Position numbers and translations under genes: made by a program. A stretch of DNA of 64,000 nucleotides from Alsobacter metallidurans. Its GTDB lineage: Bacteria; Pseudomonadota; Alphaproteobacteria; Rhizobiales; Beijerinckiaceae. The stretch spans positions 847,383 through 911,382 of the forward strand of contig NZ_BMES01000001.1 in the NCBI RefSeq assembly GCF_014636935.1, given 5' to 3'. Below, piece by piece: positions 53,697 to 62,300 of this stretch (the first letter of the stretch is position 1; every line of letters begins with the position of its first letter). Below the pieces are notes generated by a model, which did no database searches, had not been told where the DNA came from, and was given only the letters and a program-made list of their open reading frames with translations.

Positions 53697-55067
53697 CTAC
53701 TCGGCCCGCAGCCGCTCCTCCAGCGCCGCGCGCAGCCGCCACATCGCGCCGCTTCGGTCGGTCTCGATGTCGCCATGCGTGATGGTGCGGCCGGCCGGAA
53801 CGGCGTGGCGCAGCACCGCGCCGGGCAACAGGTAGTAGGGGACCGGCGTGGCGTCGGCCGAGGCCGCAGCGGGCTCGATCAGCGGATCGACGTCCGGTAG
53901 CACGTGCCGCCAGCCGAGCGCGAAGCCGTGCCCGGCCGGCAGGTCCGCGCGCGCGCGGGCCACAACGTCGAAGCGCTGGACAGGGTTTTCGCCGCCGGTG
54001 CCATGGCCGGTGCGCAGCGCCGACAGCAGCGAAAGGCCGACTTCCGCACCCAGGAGGTGCACGGGATTGTGCAGCATCAGGTGCCGTCCCGAGCGGCTCC
54101 CGGGAATGCCCTTGGAAGCCAGCAGGCGCCCGGTGGCCGGGTCCGGGGCTTCCACCACCACGAACACGCCGCCCGCGAAGCTGAGCTCGTCGGGCCGGCG
54201 CAGGCACGAGAACACGTCCACCACGCCGGGGCGGCCGAGGATGCCGCCGTCGTCCTGCGGGCAGAACACCTGCGGCAGCTCCACGGTGCGGACGACCGGG
54301 CCGTGCATCGCGGCGGTGTCGGGCCGCAGCCCGCAATGATTCGCCACGATGGTCATCTCGGTGTGGTCGGGCACGGTCGCAGTCGCGAGGCCGGGGATGA
54401 TCCGCCTCGCCAGAGCGACGGCGGGATCGGCGGGCGCGAACAGCGCCTCGTACCCGGCCGGGGCGGCCTGCGCGCGGCCCCAGGCGCTCACCGTCCCGGC
54501 GCGGGGGTCGAACACGTAGTCGGACTCGGTGGATTTGCCGGCCGCCACGACTGGGAAGCCCAGCGACCGCGCGCGGGCGACGAGTTGGCAAAGGAGGCTC
54601 GGCTGGTCGCCCTCCACGAGCGTGTGCACCAGGCCAGCCGCCTTGGCCATGCGGGCGAGCTCGGGCCCGACCACGACCTCGGCCTCCTTGGTGGCCATCG
54701 CGACATGGTAGCCGAAGCCGATCGCCTGCTCGGCCACGGCGGCCGCCCCGAACGGGTCGCCGGTGGCCTCCACCACGGCTTCGAGCGGCAGGTCGGACAG
54801 GAGCGTGCTGTCATCGAGCAGGACGACTCGGCCCGCCTGCAGGGCGGCCAGCGCTTCCCGGCGCGATCCCGCGACCTGGAACGCGTCCGCCTCGTAGCCG
54901 CCGGCCTTCAGCGCCGCTGTGGCGCGCGGGATGTCGCGGTCGCACACCACCGTGAGGGCGAGGTCCGGGATGCGGCGGGACTGCGCGATGAGGGTCGCGC
55001 CGAACTCGCCGGCGCCCACCAGCGCAAAGGGGCTGCGCGCGCCGGCGGCGGCCTTTGTATCAGGCAT
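53697..55067 (-). CDS. NAD(P)-dependent dehydrogenase with C-terminal SAF domain (homoserine-dehydrogenase-like)
   Basis: A 456-aa protein from the ATG at 55067, with GGAG six bases upstream; the ATG at 55079 is a poorer start. N-terminal FALVGAGEFGATLIAQ is a Rossmann fold. The middle part has VEATGDP and MATKEAEVVVG, as in homoserine dehydrogenases, and TESDYVFDP. The last ~100 residues are an SAF (antifreeze/FlgA-like) domain. This matches the group often labelled predicted homoserine dehydrogenase with SAF domain (COG4091), whose substrate is not settled. It follows a GntR gene by 20 bases and diverges from a PdxA-family dehydrogenase and tripartite transporter, so a hydroxy-acid substrate is likely. 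Confidence 0.85.
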   Translation of the reverse strand: MPDTKAAAGARSPFALVGAGEFGATLIAQSRRIPDLALTVVCDRDIPRATAALKAGGYEADAFQVAGSRREALAALQAGRVVLLDDSTLLSDLPLEAVVEATGDPFGAAAVAEQAIGFGYHVAMATKEAEVVVGPELARMAKAAGLVHTLVEGDQPSLLCQLVARARSLGFPVVAAGKSTESDYVFDPRAGTVSAWGRAQAAPAGYEALFAPADPAVALARRIIPGLATATVPDHTEMTIVANHCGLRPDTAAMHGPVVRTVELPQVFCPQDDGGILGRPGVVDVFSCLRRPDELSFAGGVFVVVEAPDPATGRLLASKGIPGSRSGRHLMLHNPVHLLGAEVGLSLLSALRTGHGTGGENPVQRFDVVARARADLPAGHGFALGWRHVLPDVDPLIEPAAASADATPVPYYLLPGAVLRHAVPAGRTITHGDIETDRSGAMWRLRAALEERLRAE

Positions 55068-55087
55068 GTGAGGCTCCATCGGGGGGA

Positions 55088-55777
55088 TCAGAGCGCGTCT
55101 TTCACGCGCTCCCAGGTGCGTTTCATGTGGCGCGACAGCGCGTTGGCCAGCGCGTCGCCGTCTCGGGATTCCAGGGCGGTCATCATCGCCTCATGGTCTT
55201 CCACCGCGCCGGCCCATTTGTCCGGCCCTTCGTTGCCGATATAGCGGATGCGCTTGAGGCGGGCCTGCAGCACGCCATGCACGTCCGCCAGGGCGTCGTT
55301 GCGCGAGATCCGCAGCATGGCGGAATGAATGGCCTGGTTGAGCTTGAAATAGGACAGCCGGTCGCGCCTTGCGTAGAGCTCCAGCATCCGGTCGTGCATC
55401 GCCCGAATTTCGCGAATGTCGGCCTCGGTGGCGGCTTCGCACGCGAGCCGGCCCGCCAGGGCCTCGAGGGCTCCGAGCACCGTCAGGGCGTCGCGGACGT
55501 CCTTGGGCGAGAACTTCCGCACGATGGCTCCACGCCCCGGCGAAAGCTCGATCAGCCCCTCGCTGGCGAGGTACTTCAGCGCTTCCCGGAGCGGCGTGCG
55601 CGACACGCCGAGGTCGCGCCCGAGATTGCCCTCGTGCACCCGCGAGCCTGCGGGCAGGACGCCTTCGGTGATCATGTCCCGGATACGGCCCACGATCGCG
55701 TCGTGCAGGTTGTGCCGCACGATGGGCCGATGATCGTCCAGCGGCAGTCCCGCCTCGATCTCCAGCGCGTCCTCCAT
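55088..55777 (-). CDS. GntR family regulator, FCD subgroup
   Basis: A 229-aa regulator with an N-terminal winged helix (IRDMITEGVLPAGSRVHEGNLGRDLGVSRTPLREALKYLASEGLIEL) and an FCD ligand domain with Asp/His residues (REIRAMHDRML, NQAIHSAML, VEDHEAMM) that bind metal in relatives. GGGGGAG stands five bases before the ATG. It is the first gene of the minus-strand arm (regulator then SAF dehydrogenase). A perfect palindrome with nine-base arms lies in the divergent spacer, the probable operator for both arms. Confidence 0.92.
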   Translation of the reverse strand: MEDALEIEAGLPLDDHRPIVRHNLHDAIVGRIRDMITEGVLPAGSRVHEGNLGRDLGVSRTPLREALKYLASEGLIELSPGRGAIVRKFSPKDVRDALTVLGALEALAGRLACEAATEADIREIRAMHDRMLELYARRDRLSYFKLNQAIHSAMLRISRNDALADVHGVLQARLKRIRYIGNEGPDKWAGAVEDHEAMMTALESRDGDALANALSRHMKRTWERVKDAL

Positions 55778-55837
55778 GGCGGCTCCCCCACGATGTGTTC
55801 GCGACAGCTTAGCCCCGACAGCCGCGATCTACAACTC

Positions 55838-55856
55838 GCTGTATGCTGCATACAGC
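55838..55856. promoter_or_regulatory. GntR operator: GCTGTATGC-T-GCATACAGC
   Basis: Perfect inverted repeat with nine-base arms and a one-base centre in the 139-base spacer between the GntR gene (minus) and the PdxA-family gene (plus). FCD-type GntR dimers bind palindromes of this size. The GCATACA half is also found twice at 44485-44515 in the other GntR-linked locus. Confidence 0.8.
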
Positions 55857-55916
55857 ATTCTTGATGTAAGCTCGAACGGGTGCTAGCGTGGTTGCAAGAA
55901 CGGAGGAACGTCACCC

Positions 55917-56945
55917 TTGAGCGCATCCGCCACCCAGCGACCCGTCATCGCGTTCGCGATGGGCGACCCCGCCGGCGTCAGCCCCGAGCTGGCCGCCAAG
56001 CTCCTCGCGCTCGACGAGATCCGCGCCGAGGCCGACCTCATCGTCTTCGGGGACCGCCGCATCCTCGACGAAGGCGCGCGCGTGGCGGGCGTCAATCCCG
56101 CCATCGAGACGATCGCGGAAGCGGATCTCGACGGCGTCAAGCCGGGCCGTTCCGTGTTCGTGGACCTCAAGACCCTCGCGCTCGAGGACGTGACGCCCCA
56201 GACCGCCACGCTGGCAGGTGGGCAGTTCGCGACCAACAATTTCCGCAAGGCCCTTCAGCTCGCCGCTTTCGGACGTGCCGACGCGGTGTTCTTCACGCCC
56301 TTCAACAAGAAGGCGATGCGCCTCGCCTATGCGGGCTATGACGACGAGATCCGCTTCATCAACGACGTGCTGGGCCGCTCCGGCCCGGCGAGCGAATTCA
56401 ACGTTCTGGGCGATCTCTGGAACGCCCGCGTCACCTCGCATATCCCGCTCTCGGGCGTCGCCGCCGCCATCACGGCCGAGGCCATCCAGCGCAGCCTGAC
56501 GCTGACCGACCGCTCGATGCGGGATGCCGGCTTCGCGCGCCCGCGCATCGCGGTCGCCGGTCTCAATCCGCATGCGGGTGACGGCGGCAATTTCGGTCGC
56601 GAGGAAATCGACGTGATCGAGCCGGCCGTGCAGGCGGCCGCAGCGCGGGGCATCGCCTGCGAGGGGCCGTTCCCGTCCGACACCGTGTTCCTGCGCGCCA
56701 AGGCCGGCGCTTTCGACGCGGTGCTGACCATGTACCATGACCAGGGCCAGATCGCGATGAAGCTCATGGGCTTCGACCGCGGCGTCACCACGCTGGGCGG
56801 CTTGCCGTTCCCGGTCTGCACGCCCGCGCACGGCACTGCCTACGACATCGCCGGCCAGGGCGTCGCCAATATCGGCGCCTCCCGCGAGGCGATCCTGCTC
56901 GCCGCCCGCATGGGCCGCGAGGCGCGCGTTCGCGCCGCCGCCTGA
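55917..56945 (+). CDS. PdxA-family 4-phosphohydroxy-acid dehydrogenase (PdxA2-like)
   Basis: A 342-aa NAD-dependent, metal-using dehydrogenase/decarboxylase. TTG start at 55917 with GGAGGA about ten bases upstream. The three metal His residues are seen in VTSHIPL, LNPHAGDGG and TMYHDQGQ, and MGDPAGVSPEL opens the protein. PdxA itself makes pyridoxal phosphate, but PdxA2 paralogues oxidise 4-phospho-threonate or 4-phospho-erythronate, and TphB acts on a dihydrodiol. Placement with a GntR operator and a tripartite tricarboxylate transporter favours a catabolic paralogue. No DUF1537 kinase and no dioxygenase is encoded nearby. Confidence 0.88.
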   Translation: MSASATQRPVIAFAMGDPAGVSPELAAKLLALDEIRAEADLIVFGDRRILDEGARVAGVNPAIETIAEADLDGVKPGRSVFVDLKTLALEDVTPQTATLAGGQFATNNFRKALQLAAFGRADAVFFTPFNKKAMRLAYAGYDDEIRFINDVLGRSGPASEFNVLGDLWNARVTSHIPLSGVAAAITAEAIQRSLTLTDRSMRDAGFARPRIAVAGLNPHAGDGGNFGREEIDVIEPAVQAAAARGIACEGPFPSDTVFLRAKAGAFDAVLTMYHDQGQIAMKLMGFDRGVTTLGGLPFPVCTPAHGTAYDIAGQGVANIGASREAILLAARMGREARVRAAA

Positions 56946-57047
56946 TCCGCGCGCCGGGCGCGAGCCCGGCCGCCACGACGCTGACCGCCGGAACCAACCG
57001 TCGGCCGTCCAGACCTCGAAACGCACCCTCAAGGAGGAACATCGCCC

Positions 57048-58043
57048 ATGAAACGCATCACCGCGCTGGCCCTGGCCTTCGCCGCATCCGTGGCGTCCGC
57101 GCCGATCGCCCAGGCCGCCTGGCAGCCCAGCAAGCCCGTTGAATTCGTGGTCACGTCCGGCCCGGGCGGCGGCACCGACACCTTCGCGCGCGTCGTCCAG
57201 TCGATCATCGCCAAGCACAAGCTGGTTGAGCAGCCGATCGTGGTCACCAACAAGGGCGGCGGCAGCGGCGCCGAGGGCTTCGTCTACGGCAAGGGCGCGG
57301 CCGGCGACCCCCACAAGGTGATCTTCGGCACCAACAACGAATACCTGCTGCCGCTCGTCGCCAAGCTGGCCTTCAAGCCCGACGACCTCACGCCCGTGGC
57401 CGCCATGGCGATGGACGAGTTCCTGATATGGGTGAACGGGAACGCCGAGTTCAAGGACGCCAAGACCTATCTGGCCGCCGCCAAGAGCAAGCCCGAGGGC
57501 TTCAAGATGGGCGGCAGCCAGTCCAAGGACACCGACGAGACGCTCACCAAGCTGATCGAGGGCGCGACCGGGACCAAGTTCATCTACATCCCGTTCAAGG
57601 GCGGCGGCGAGGCGGCCGTGCAGCTCGCCGGCGCGCATATCGACTCCAACGTCAACAATCCCAACGAGAACATCGGCCAGTGGAAGGCCGGGCTCGTGAA
57701 GCCGCTCTGCGTGTTCAGCCCGCAGCGGCTGCCGGCCGGCCCCAAGGTGGCGGGCGACATGAGCTGGGGCGACATCCCGACCTGCAAGGAGCAGGGCGTC
57801 GGCATCGACCAGTTCCAGATGCCCCGCACGGTCTGGCTCGCCCCCAAGGCGCCGGATGACGCCGTGAGCTTCTACGCCGACGTCCTCGCCAAGGTGAAGG
57901 ACACGCCGGAGTGGAAGGAATACATCGAGCGGACCTCGCAGACGAACCGCTTCCTGAGCGGCGCCGAGCTGAAGACGTTCATCGCATCCGACGAAGAGAA
58001 GAACCGCAAGGTCTTCGAGAAGGAAGGCTGGGTGGTGAAGTAA
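57048..58043 (+). CDS. Tripartite tricarboxylate transporter receptor (TctC/Bug family)
   Basis: Periplasmic solute receptor, 331 aa, with a clear Sec signal (MKRITALALAFAASVASAPIAQA). AAGGAGGA precedes the ATG at 57048. Bug-family motifs: FVVTSGPGGGTDTFARVVQ near the N-terminus and the long carboxylate-binding loops. Bug proteins bind small carboxylates. It follows the PdxA-family gene by 102 bases and precedes TctB and TctA genes, giving a full transporter. A ten-base hairpin after its stop may protect its mRNA so that receptor exceeds permease. Confidence 0.92.
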   Translation: MKRITALALAFAASVASAPIAQAAWQPSKPVEFVVTSGPGGGTDTFARVVQSIIAKHKLVEQPIVVTNKGGGSGAEGFVYGKGAAGDPHKVIFGTNNEYLLPLVAKLAFKPDDLTPVAAMAMDEFLIWVNGNAEFKDAKTYLAAAKSKPEGFKMGGSQSKDTDETLTKLIEGATGTKFIYIPFKGGGEAAVQLAGAHIDSNVNNPNENIGQWKAGLVKPLCVFSPQRLPAGPKVAGDMSWGDIPTCKEQGVGIDQFQMPRTVWLAPKAPDDAVSFYADVLAKVKDTPEWKEYIERTSQTNRFLSGAELKTFIASDEEKNRKVFEKEGWVVK

Positions 58044-58056
58044 CCGCCCGATCCGG

Positions 58057-58080
58057 CTCCCGGCGACCGCGCCGGGAGCA
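58057..58080 (+). other. Perfect hairpin between tctC and tctB
   Basis: GCTCCCGGCG (58057-58066) pairs with CGCCGGGAGC (58071-58080) around ACCG. No T tract follows. Hairpins after receptor genes in transport operons often stabilise the upstream mRNA or partly stop transcription, giving excess receptor. Confidence 0.75.
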
Positions 58081-58104
58081 GCACGTCCCAGCTGAGGGTC
58101 CGGC

Positions 58105-58614
58105 ATGAGCTCCACTGACGAAACCGTCCAGCCGCGCGCGCTGCTGAGCCGCCGCGCCGCCGAGACTGTGGCGGCGCTGTTCACCGGCGCGATCGGCGCG
58201 ACCGTGGTGATCGGCTCGCGCGAATACGGCACGGGCTGGGATAGCTCCGGCCCGCAGCCGGGCGCCTTCCCGTTCTATGTCGGCCTCATCATCGTGGCCG
58301 CCAGCCTGGTGAACCTGGTGCGCGGCGCGCTGGCGGGGGCCGGCCCGGTCTTCGTGGACCGCCTCCAGGCCCGGCAGGCCGCGTCGTTCTTCCTGCCCAT
58401 CGTGGCGTTCGTGGTCCTCACCGTGACGCTCGGCATCTATGTCGGCGCCGCGCTGTATCTCTTCGGCGTCATGGTGTTTCAGGGCGGCTACCGCTGGTGG
58501 ACGGCGCTCGCCGTCAGCCTCGGCGTGGCGCTCTTCTTCTTCGTGGTGCTGGAGCGCTGGTTTCAGGTGCCGCTGCTCAAGGGTCCGCTGGAAGCGGCCC
58601 TCGGCATCTACTGA
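58105..58614 (+). CDS. Tripartite tricarboxylate transporter small subunit (TctB family)
   Basis: Inner-membrane protein, 169 aa, with four hydrophobic segments (about 18-34, 55-71, 92-118, 126-150). The SREYGTGWDSSGPQPGAFPFYVGLIIV loop is the TctB signature. It is the small partner of the large TctA permease encoded next and is driven by ion gradients in the family. Starts 61 bases after the receptor gene, across a hairpin. Confidence 0.9.
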   Translation: MSSTDETVQPRALLSRRAAETVAALFTGAIGATVVIGSREYGTGWDSSGPQPGAFPFYVGLIIVAASLVNLVRGALAGAGPVFVDRLQARQAASFFLPIVAFVVLTVTLGIYVGAALYLFGVMVFQGGYRWWTALAVSLGVALFFFVVLERWFQVPLLKGPLEAALGIY

Positions 58615-58640
58615 ACGCGGTTCGCGGCCGGGAGGGCGCC

Positions 58641-60155
58641 TTGGACAACCTCATCTCGCTCATGCACGGCTTCGGCGTGGCCGCGACGGGCTTCCACCTC
58701 ACCCTGATGGTGGTGGGAGTTCTGCTCGGCATCCTGGTCGGCGTGCTGCCCGGCCTCGGCGCGCCCAACGGCGTGTCGCTGCTGCTGCCGCTCACCTTCT
58801 CGATGGACCCCGTCTCGGCCATCATCCTGCTCACCAGCATGTACTGGGGCGCGCTGTTCGGCGGCTCCACCACGTCGATCCTGTTCAACATTCCGGGCGA
58901 ACCCTCGTCGGTCGCCACCACGTTCGACGGCTACCCGATGGCCAAGCAGGGCAGGGCGACCGAGGCGCTCAGCCTCGCGTTCCTGTCGGCCGGCTTCGGC
59001 GCGCTCGCCGGCGTGGTGCTGATCACCATCCTGAGCACCTGGGTGGCGAAGTTTGCGCTGCGGTTCAGCTCGCCCGAATATTTCGCCGTGTACTTCCTCG
59101 CCTTCGCGAGCTTCGTCGGCCTGGGCGGGACGTCGCCGTTCAAGACCATCGTGTCGATGATGCTTGGCTTCGCGTTCGCGACCGTCGGCATGGACACCAT
59201 CTCGGGCAGCCTGCGCCTCACCTTCGGCTTCAACGAGCTGCTGAGCGGCATCAGCTTCCTGGTCGCCGTGATTGGCCTGTTTGGCATCGGCGAGCTCATC
59301 CTCACCATGGAGGAAGGCCTGCGCTTCGATGGCATCCACGCCAAGGTGAGCCCGCGCGACGTGCTCGCCACCATCCAGCGCATGCCGCGCTATTGGATGA
59401 CCCTGCTGCGCTCCAGCCTGATCGGCTGCTGGATGGGCATCACGCCGGGCGGGCCGACGGCCGCCTCCTTCATGAGCTATGGCCTCGCCAAGCGCTTCGC
59501 CCGCAACAAGGAAGGCTTCGGCAAGGGCCGCCCCGAGGGCGTGATCGCGCCCGAAACGGCTGACCACGCCGCCGGCACCAGCGCGATCCTGCCGATGCTG
59601 GCGCTCGGCGTGCCGGGCTCGGCCACCGCGGCCGTGATGATGGGCGGGTTGATGATCTGGGGACTCAATCCCGGGCCCATGCTGTTCATCGAGAAGCCAG
59701 ACTTCGTCTGGGGCCTCGTAGCCAGCATGTATCTGGGCAACGTCGTGGCGGTCGTGCTGGTGCTCGCCACCGTGCCATTCTTCGCCGCCATCCTGCGCAT
59801 CCCTTTCGCGATCATCGGCCCGGTGATCGTCGTGGTCTGCTTCATCGGCGCCTACACGGTGTCGAGCTCGATGTTCGATCTTTGGCTGGCGCTGGGCTTC
59901 GGGGTGGTCGGCTACGTGTTCAAGAAGCTCGATTACCCGGTCGCCCCGCTGGTGCTCGCCATGGTGCTGGGCGACAAGGCCGAGGACGCCTTCCGCCAAT
60001 CCATGATCATGTCGCGCGGCTCGCTGGCGATCTTTTGGTCCAACCCGCTCGTCGCATGCATGACAGCGCTCGCGGTGGCGCTGCTGCTCTGGCCCCTGAT
60101 CGGCATGGCGCAGGATCGCCTGCGCGCGTCCCGCGCCGTGGCGCCCGTGGGCTAA
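58641..60155 (+). CDS. Tripartite tricarboxylate transporter large permease (TctA family)
   Basis: Inner-membrane permease, 504 aa, with about 11-12 helices. TTG start at 58641, with GGGAGG five bases upstream; the frame stays open further up only within the TctB gene. GVLPGLGAPNGVSLLLPLTF, STTSILFNIPGEPSSVAT and MGITPGGPTAASFMSYGLAKR are hallmarks of TctA. Completes a TctC-TctB-TctA transporter for a carboxylate, presumably the substrate or precursor handled by the PdxA-family enzyme and the SAF dehydrogenase. Converges on the NTF2-like gene. Confidence 0.94.
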   Translation: MDNLISLMHGFGVAATGFHLTLMVVGVLLGILVGVLPGLGAPNGVSLLLPLTFSMDPVSAIILLTSMYWGALFGGSTTSILFNIPGEPSSVATTFDGYPMAKQGRATEALSLAFLSAGFGALAGVVLITILSTWVAKFALRFSSPEYFAVYFLAFASFVGLGGTSPFKTIVSMMLGFAFATVGMDTISGSLRLTFGFNELLSGISFLVAVIGLFGIGELILTMEEGLRFDGIHAKVSPRDVLATIQRMPRYWMTLLRSSLIGCWMGITPGGPTAASFMSYGLAKRFARNKEGFGKGRPEGVIAPETADHAAGTSAILPMLALGVPGSATAAVMMGGLMIWGLNPGPMLFIEKPDFVWGLVASMYLGNVVAVVLVLATVPFFAAILRIPFAIIGPVIVVVCFIGAYTVSSSMFDLWLALGFGVVGYVFKKLDYPVAPLVLAMVLGDKAEDAFRQSMIMSRGSLAIFWSNPLVACMTALAVALLLWPLIGMAQDRLRASRAVAPVG

Positions 60156-60178
60156 CGGAACGAATCCAGGCGCCGGCG

Positions 60179-60610
60179 CTAGGGTGCGCCGCCCTGGAGC
60201 CCGAGCTGCGCGGCGTGCCCGGCCGCCAGCGCCGTATCGCCGAACTGGACAAAAGACGCGACCTCGCCGTTTCGGAACGTCCACAGGTCGTAGAACTGCG
60301 TCGAGAACGTTTCGCCCGTGGGCGTGAACCGGATGGTGAGGTCTGTCAGCACCGCGGCGCGCTCCCCCTCGACGATGAAGTCGCGATGCTCGTAGGACAA
60401 CACCTCGTAGGCGTCCGACATGCCTTTGAAGGCAGCCTTGACGGCCGAGGCCCCATTCGCCTCGTGAGCAACCGGACAATGCTGCGGCGACCCAGCCCAC
60501 ACGAAACAGGCGTCCGACGAGAATTTTTCCATGCAGGCGTCAACGTCGCCCCGCGCCCGGGCGGCATAAAGGTCCCGAATACTCTCGACGATCTGTTCCC
60601 GCGACGTCAT
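60179..60610 (-). CDS. NTF2-like / SnoaL-type domain protein
   Basis: A 143-aa single-domain protein from the ATG at 60610. REQIVESIRDLYAARARGDVDACMEKFSSDACFVWAG at the start and RNGEVASFVQFGDTALAA at the end form the cone-shaped alpha+beta fold of nuclear transport factor 2/SnoaL proteins. Members are small enzymes (isomerases, cyclases) or ligand binders, and the pocket residues do not tell which. It stands alone between the TctA gene (convergent) and a small gene (divergent). Confidence 0.83.
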   Translation of the reverse strand: MTSREQIVESIRDLYAARARGDVDACMEKFSSDACFVWAGSPQHCPVAHEANGASAVKAAFKGMSDAYEVLSYEHRDFIVEGERAAVLTDLTIRFTPTGETFSTQFYDLWTFRNGEVASFVQFGDTALAAGHAAQLGLQGGAP

Positions 60611-60843
60611 GGCCACGCTCCGGATCTGCACGAGCCGGCCGACATGCCGGCTTTAGTGCTGAAGCGTAGCATCTGGCGCACAACCGCCAAGCATTCTGTT
60701 CGGCGAAGTGTTGCGGAACGCAGCAGCCTCGCTTGAACAGCCTTCGGCTTCGGTCCTAATGTCGACCCAACGATCGAACCGGCCTGTGAAAGCCGCGGGC
60801 TCAACCCCTGCGCACTTCGAGAGCCGAACAACGAGGTGCACCA

Positions 60844-61044
60844 GTGACCGCAGACATCCTGTCCAGCATCGCGGCGGAACTCCGCGTCGAGGTTTCCCGG
60901 CTTGAGGCCCAGGCGCTTGGCAGCCTGCGCGACCCCATGAACCTCGGCGGCGTTGTGGCGGTCCGCACCGTCGAAGCGCTCGCCAACGCGATCGAACGCG
61001 TCGCCGAGAACGCCCGCCCGGCCAAGCCGCTCCGCTCGGTGTAA
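60844..61044 (+). CDS. Small hypothetical protein (66 aa)
   Basis: Predicted from a GTG at 60844 with GAGGTG about six bases upstream. The product is mostly helical and amphipathic (ELRVEVSRLEAQALGSL, ALANAIERVAEN) and has no signal peptide, membrane segment or Cys. I do not recognise the family. Its stop is three bases from the stop of the convergent MFS gene. The 212-base spacer between it and the NTF2-like gene shows no other feature. Confidence 0.5.
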   Translation: MTADILSSIAAELRVEVSRLEAQALGSLRDPMNLGGVVAVRTVEALANAIERVAENARPAKPLRSV

Positions 61045-61047
61045 ACC

Positions 61048-62259
61048 TCAGGCCGGCGCAAGAGCACCCGGCCTGGGCCCCGCGAAGGGACGGAACGTCA
61101 TCAGCACCAGCATGGCGGCCAGGCCCAGGCCCCACGAGGCGAAGTACATCGGCGCATAGCTGCCGACCCGGTCGTAGATGAGCCCGCCGATCAGCGGCCC
61201 CGTCGACATGCCGAGGCTGCCCGCCATCGCCATTCCGCCGATGATCGTGCCGATCATCCGCAGCGGGAAGTTCTCGCGAATAATCACAGCATAGAGCGGC
61301 ATCGTGCCCGCATAGATGAACCCGACGATGATCGCGACCGCGTAGAACCCGGTGAGCTCGTTCACGAACGCATAGGCGAGCACCCCGAAGGCCTGCGCCA
61401 GCAGCCCGAGGATCAGCACCCGTTGGGCGCCGTAGCGGTCCCCCGCGACGCCGAAACCGATCCGGCCGAAGAGGCCGGCTAGCCCCTCGAGGCTGTAGAT
61501 CGACACGGCCGCGATCATCGGCACGCCGCAGGTCACCGCATAGCTGACGGTGTGGAAGATCGGCCCCGAATGTGTCGCGCAGCAAAAAAAGTTGGCCAGC
61601 AGCAGCGTGATGAACTGCGGCGACCCGAGCGCCTGGCGCACTGTCATGCCGGATGATGAGCCATCCTGCGGCGCCCCGGCCGAACCGGCCGCCAAGGTCG
61701 GCGGCGTACGGACGAGCAGCGCGGCCGGGATCATCAGCGCGGCCGCGAGCCCGGCCACGATCAGCATGGCGGTGCGCCAGTCGTGGCGCGTGACCAGCCA
61801 GGCGGCGAGCGGGGCCATGGTCATCGGCGCCAGGCCCATGCCGGCGGAGACGAGCGACACGGCCAGGCCGCGCCTTGTCTCGAACCACCCGGCGACGCAG
61901 GCCATCATGGGCGCGAAGATCGCCGCCGTCGCGGCGCCGACCAGCACCCCAAACAGCGTTTGAAAGGCGACCAGCGTCTCGGCCTGACTGGCCAACGCCA
62001 GGCTGCCTGAAAGCACGATCGAGCCGGTCAGCACCACGGGGCGCGGGCCGAAGCGGTCCGACAGGCCGCCCCACAGCATGCTGGCGACCGCCATCGCGAG
62101 AAAGCCGAATGTCATCGCGGTGGAGATGCCGGTGACCGACCAGCCGGTCGCCTCCGACATCGGCCGCAGAAACACCGGCAGCGAGAACATGGAGCCAGCT
62201 GCGACACAGCCCAACAGGCCGCCCGCCGCGACAATGACCCAACGATAGGAACGGTCCAT
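61048..62259 (-). CDS. MFS transporter
   Basis: A 403-aa major facilitator with about 12 hydrophobic helices, starting at the ATG at 62259 (GGAGG five bases upstream); the frame is open to 62463 without added similarity. The loop 2-3 motif reads GGLSDRFGPRPVVLTG, with the symmetrical copy GVAGDRYGAQRVLILG in the second half, both the MFS motif A. The overall pattern resembles the oxalate/formate or monocarboxylate antiporter groups. Substrate unknown. The upstream gap to the PhnB-like gene is 41 bases, so cotranscription is possible. Confidence 0.92.
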   Translation of the reverse strand: MDRSYRWVIVAAGGLLGCVAAGSMFSLPVFLRPMSEATGWSVTGISTAMTFGFLAMAVASMLWGGLSDRFGPRPVVLTGSIVLSGSLALASQAETLVAFQTLFGVLVGAATAAIFAPMMACVAGWFETRRGLAVSLVSAGMGLAPMTMAPLAAWLVTRHDWRTAMLIVAGLAAALMIPAALLVRTPPTLAAGSAGAPQDGSSSGMTVRQALGSPQFITLLLANFFCCATHSGPIFHTVSYAVTCGVPMIAAVSIYSLEGLAGLFGRIGFGVAGDRYGAQRVLILGLLAQAFGVLAYAFVNELTGFYAVAIIVGFIYAGTMPLYAVIIRENFPLRMIGTIIGGMAMAGSLGMSTGPLIGGLIYDRVGSYAPMYFASWGLGLAAMLVLMTFRPFAGPRPGALAPA

Positions 62260-62300
62260 GACGCCTCCGGCGCGTTCGGGGGAGGGATTGGAGGGGCCGC

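Noticed and set aside
58608-60500. 630-codon minus-strand frame opposite tctA
   Set aside because: TctA on the plus strand has all family motifs and a strong ribosome site; the minus frame is His/Arg/Asp-rich shadow sequence.
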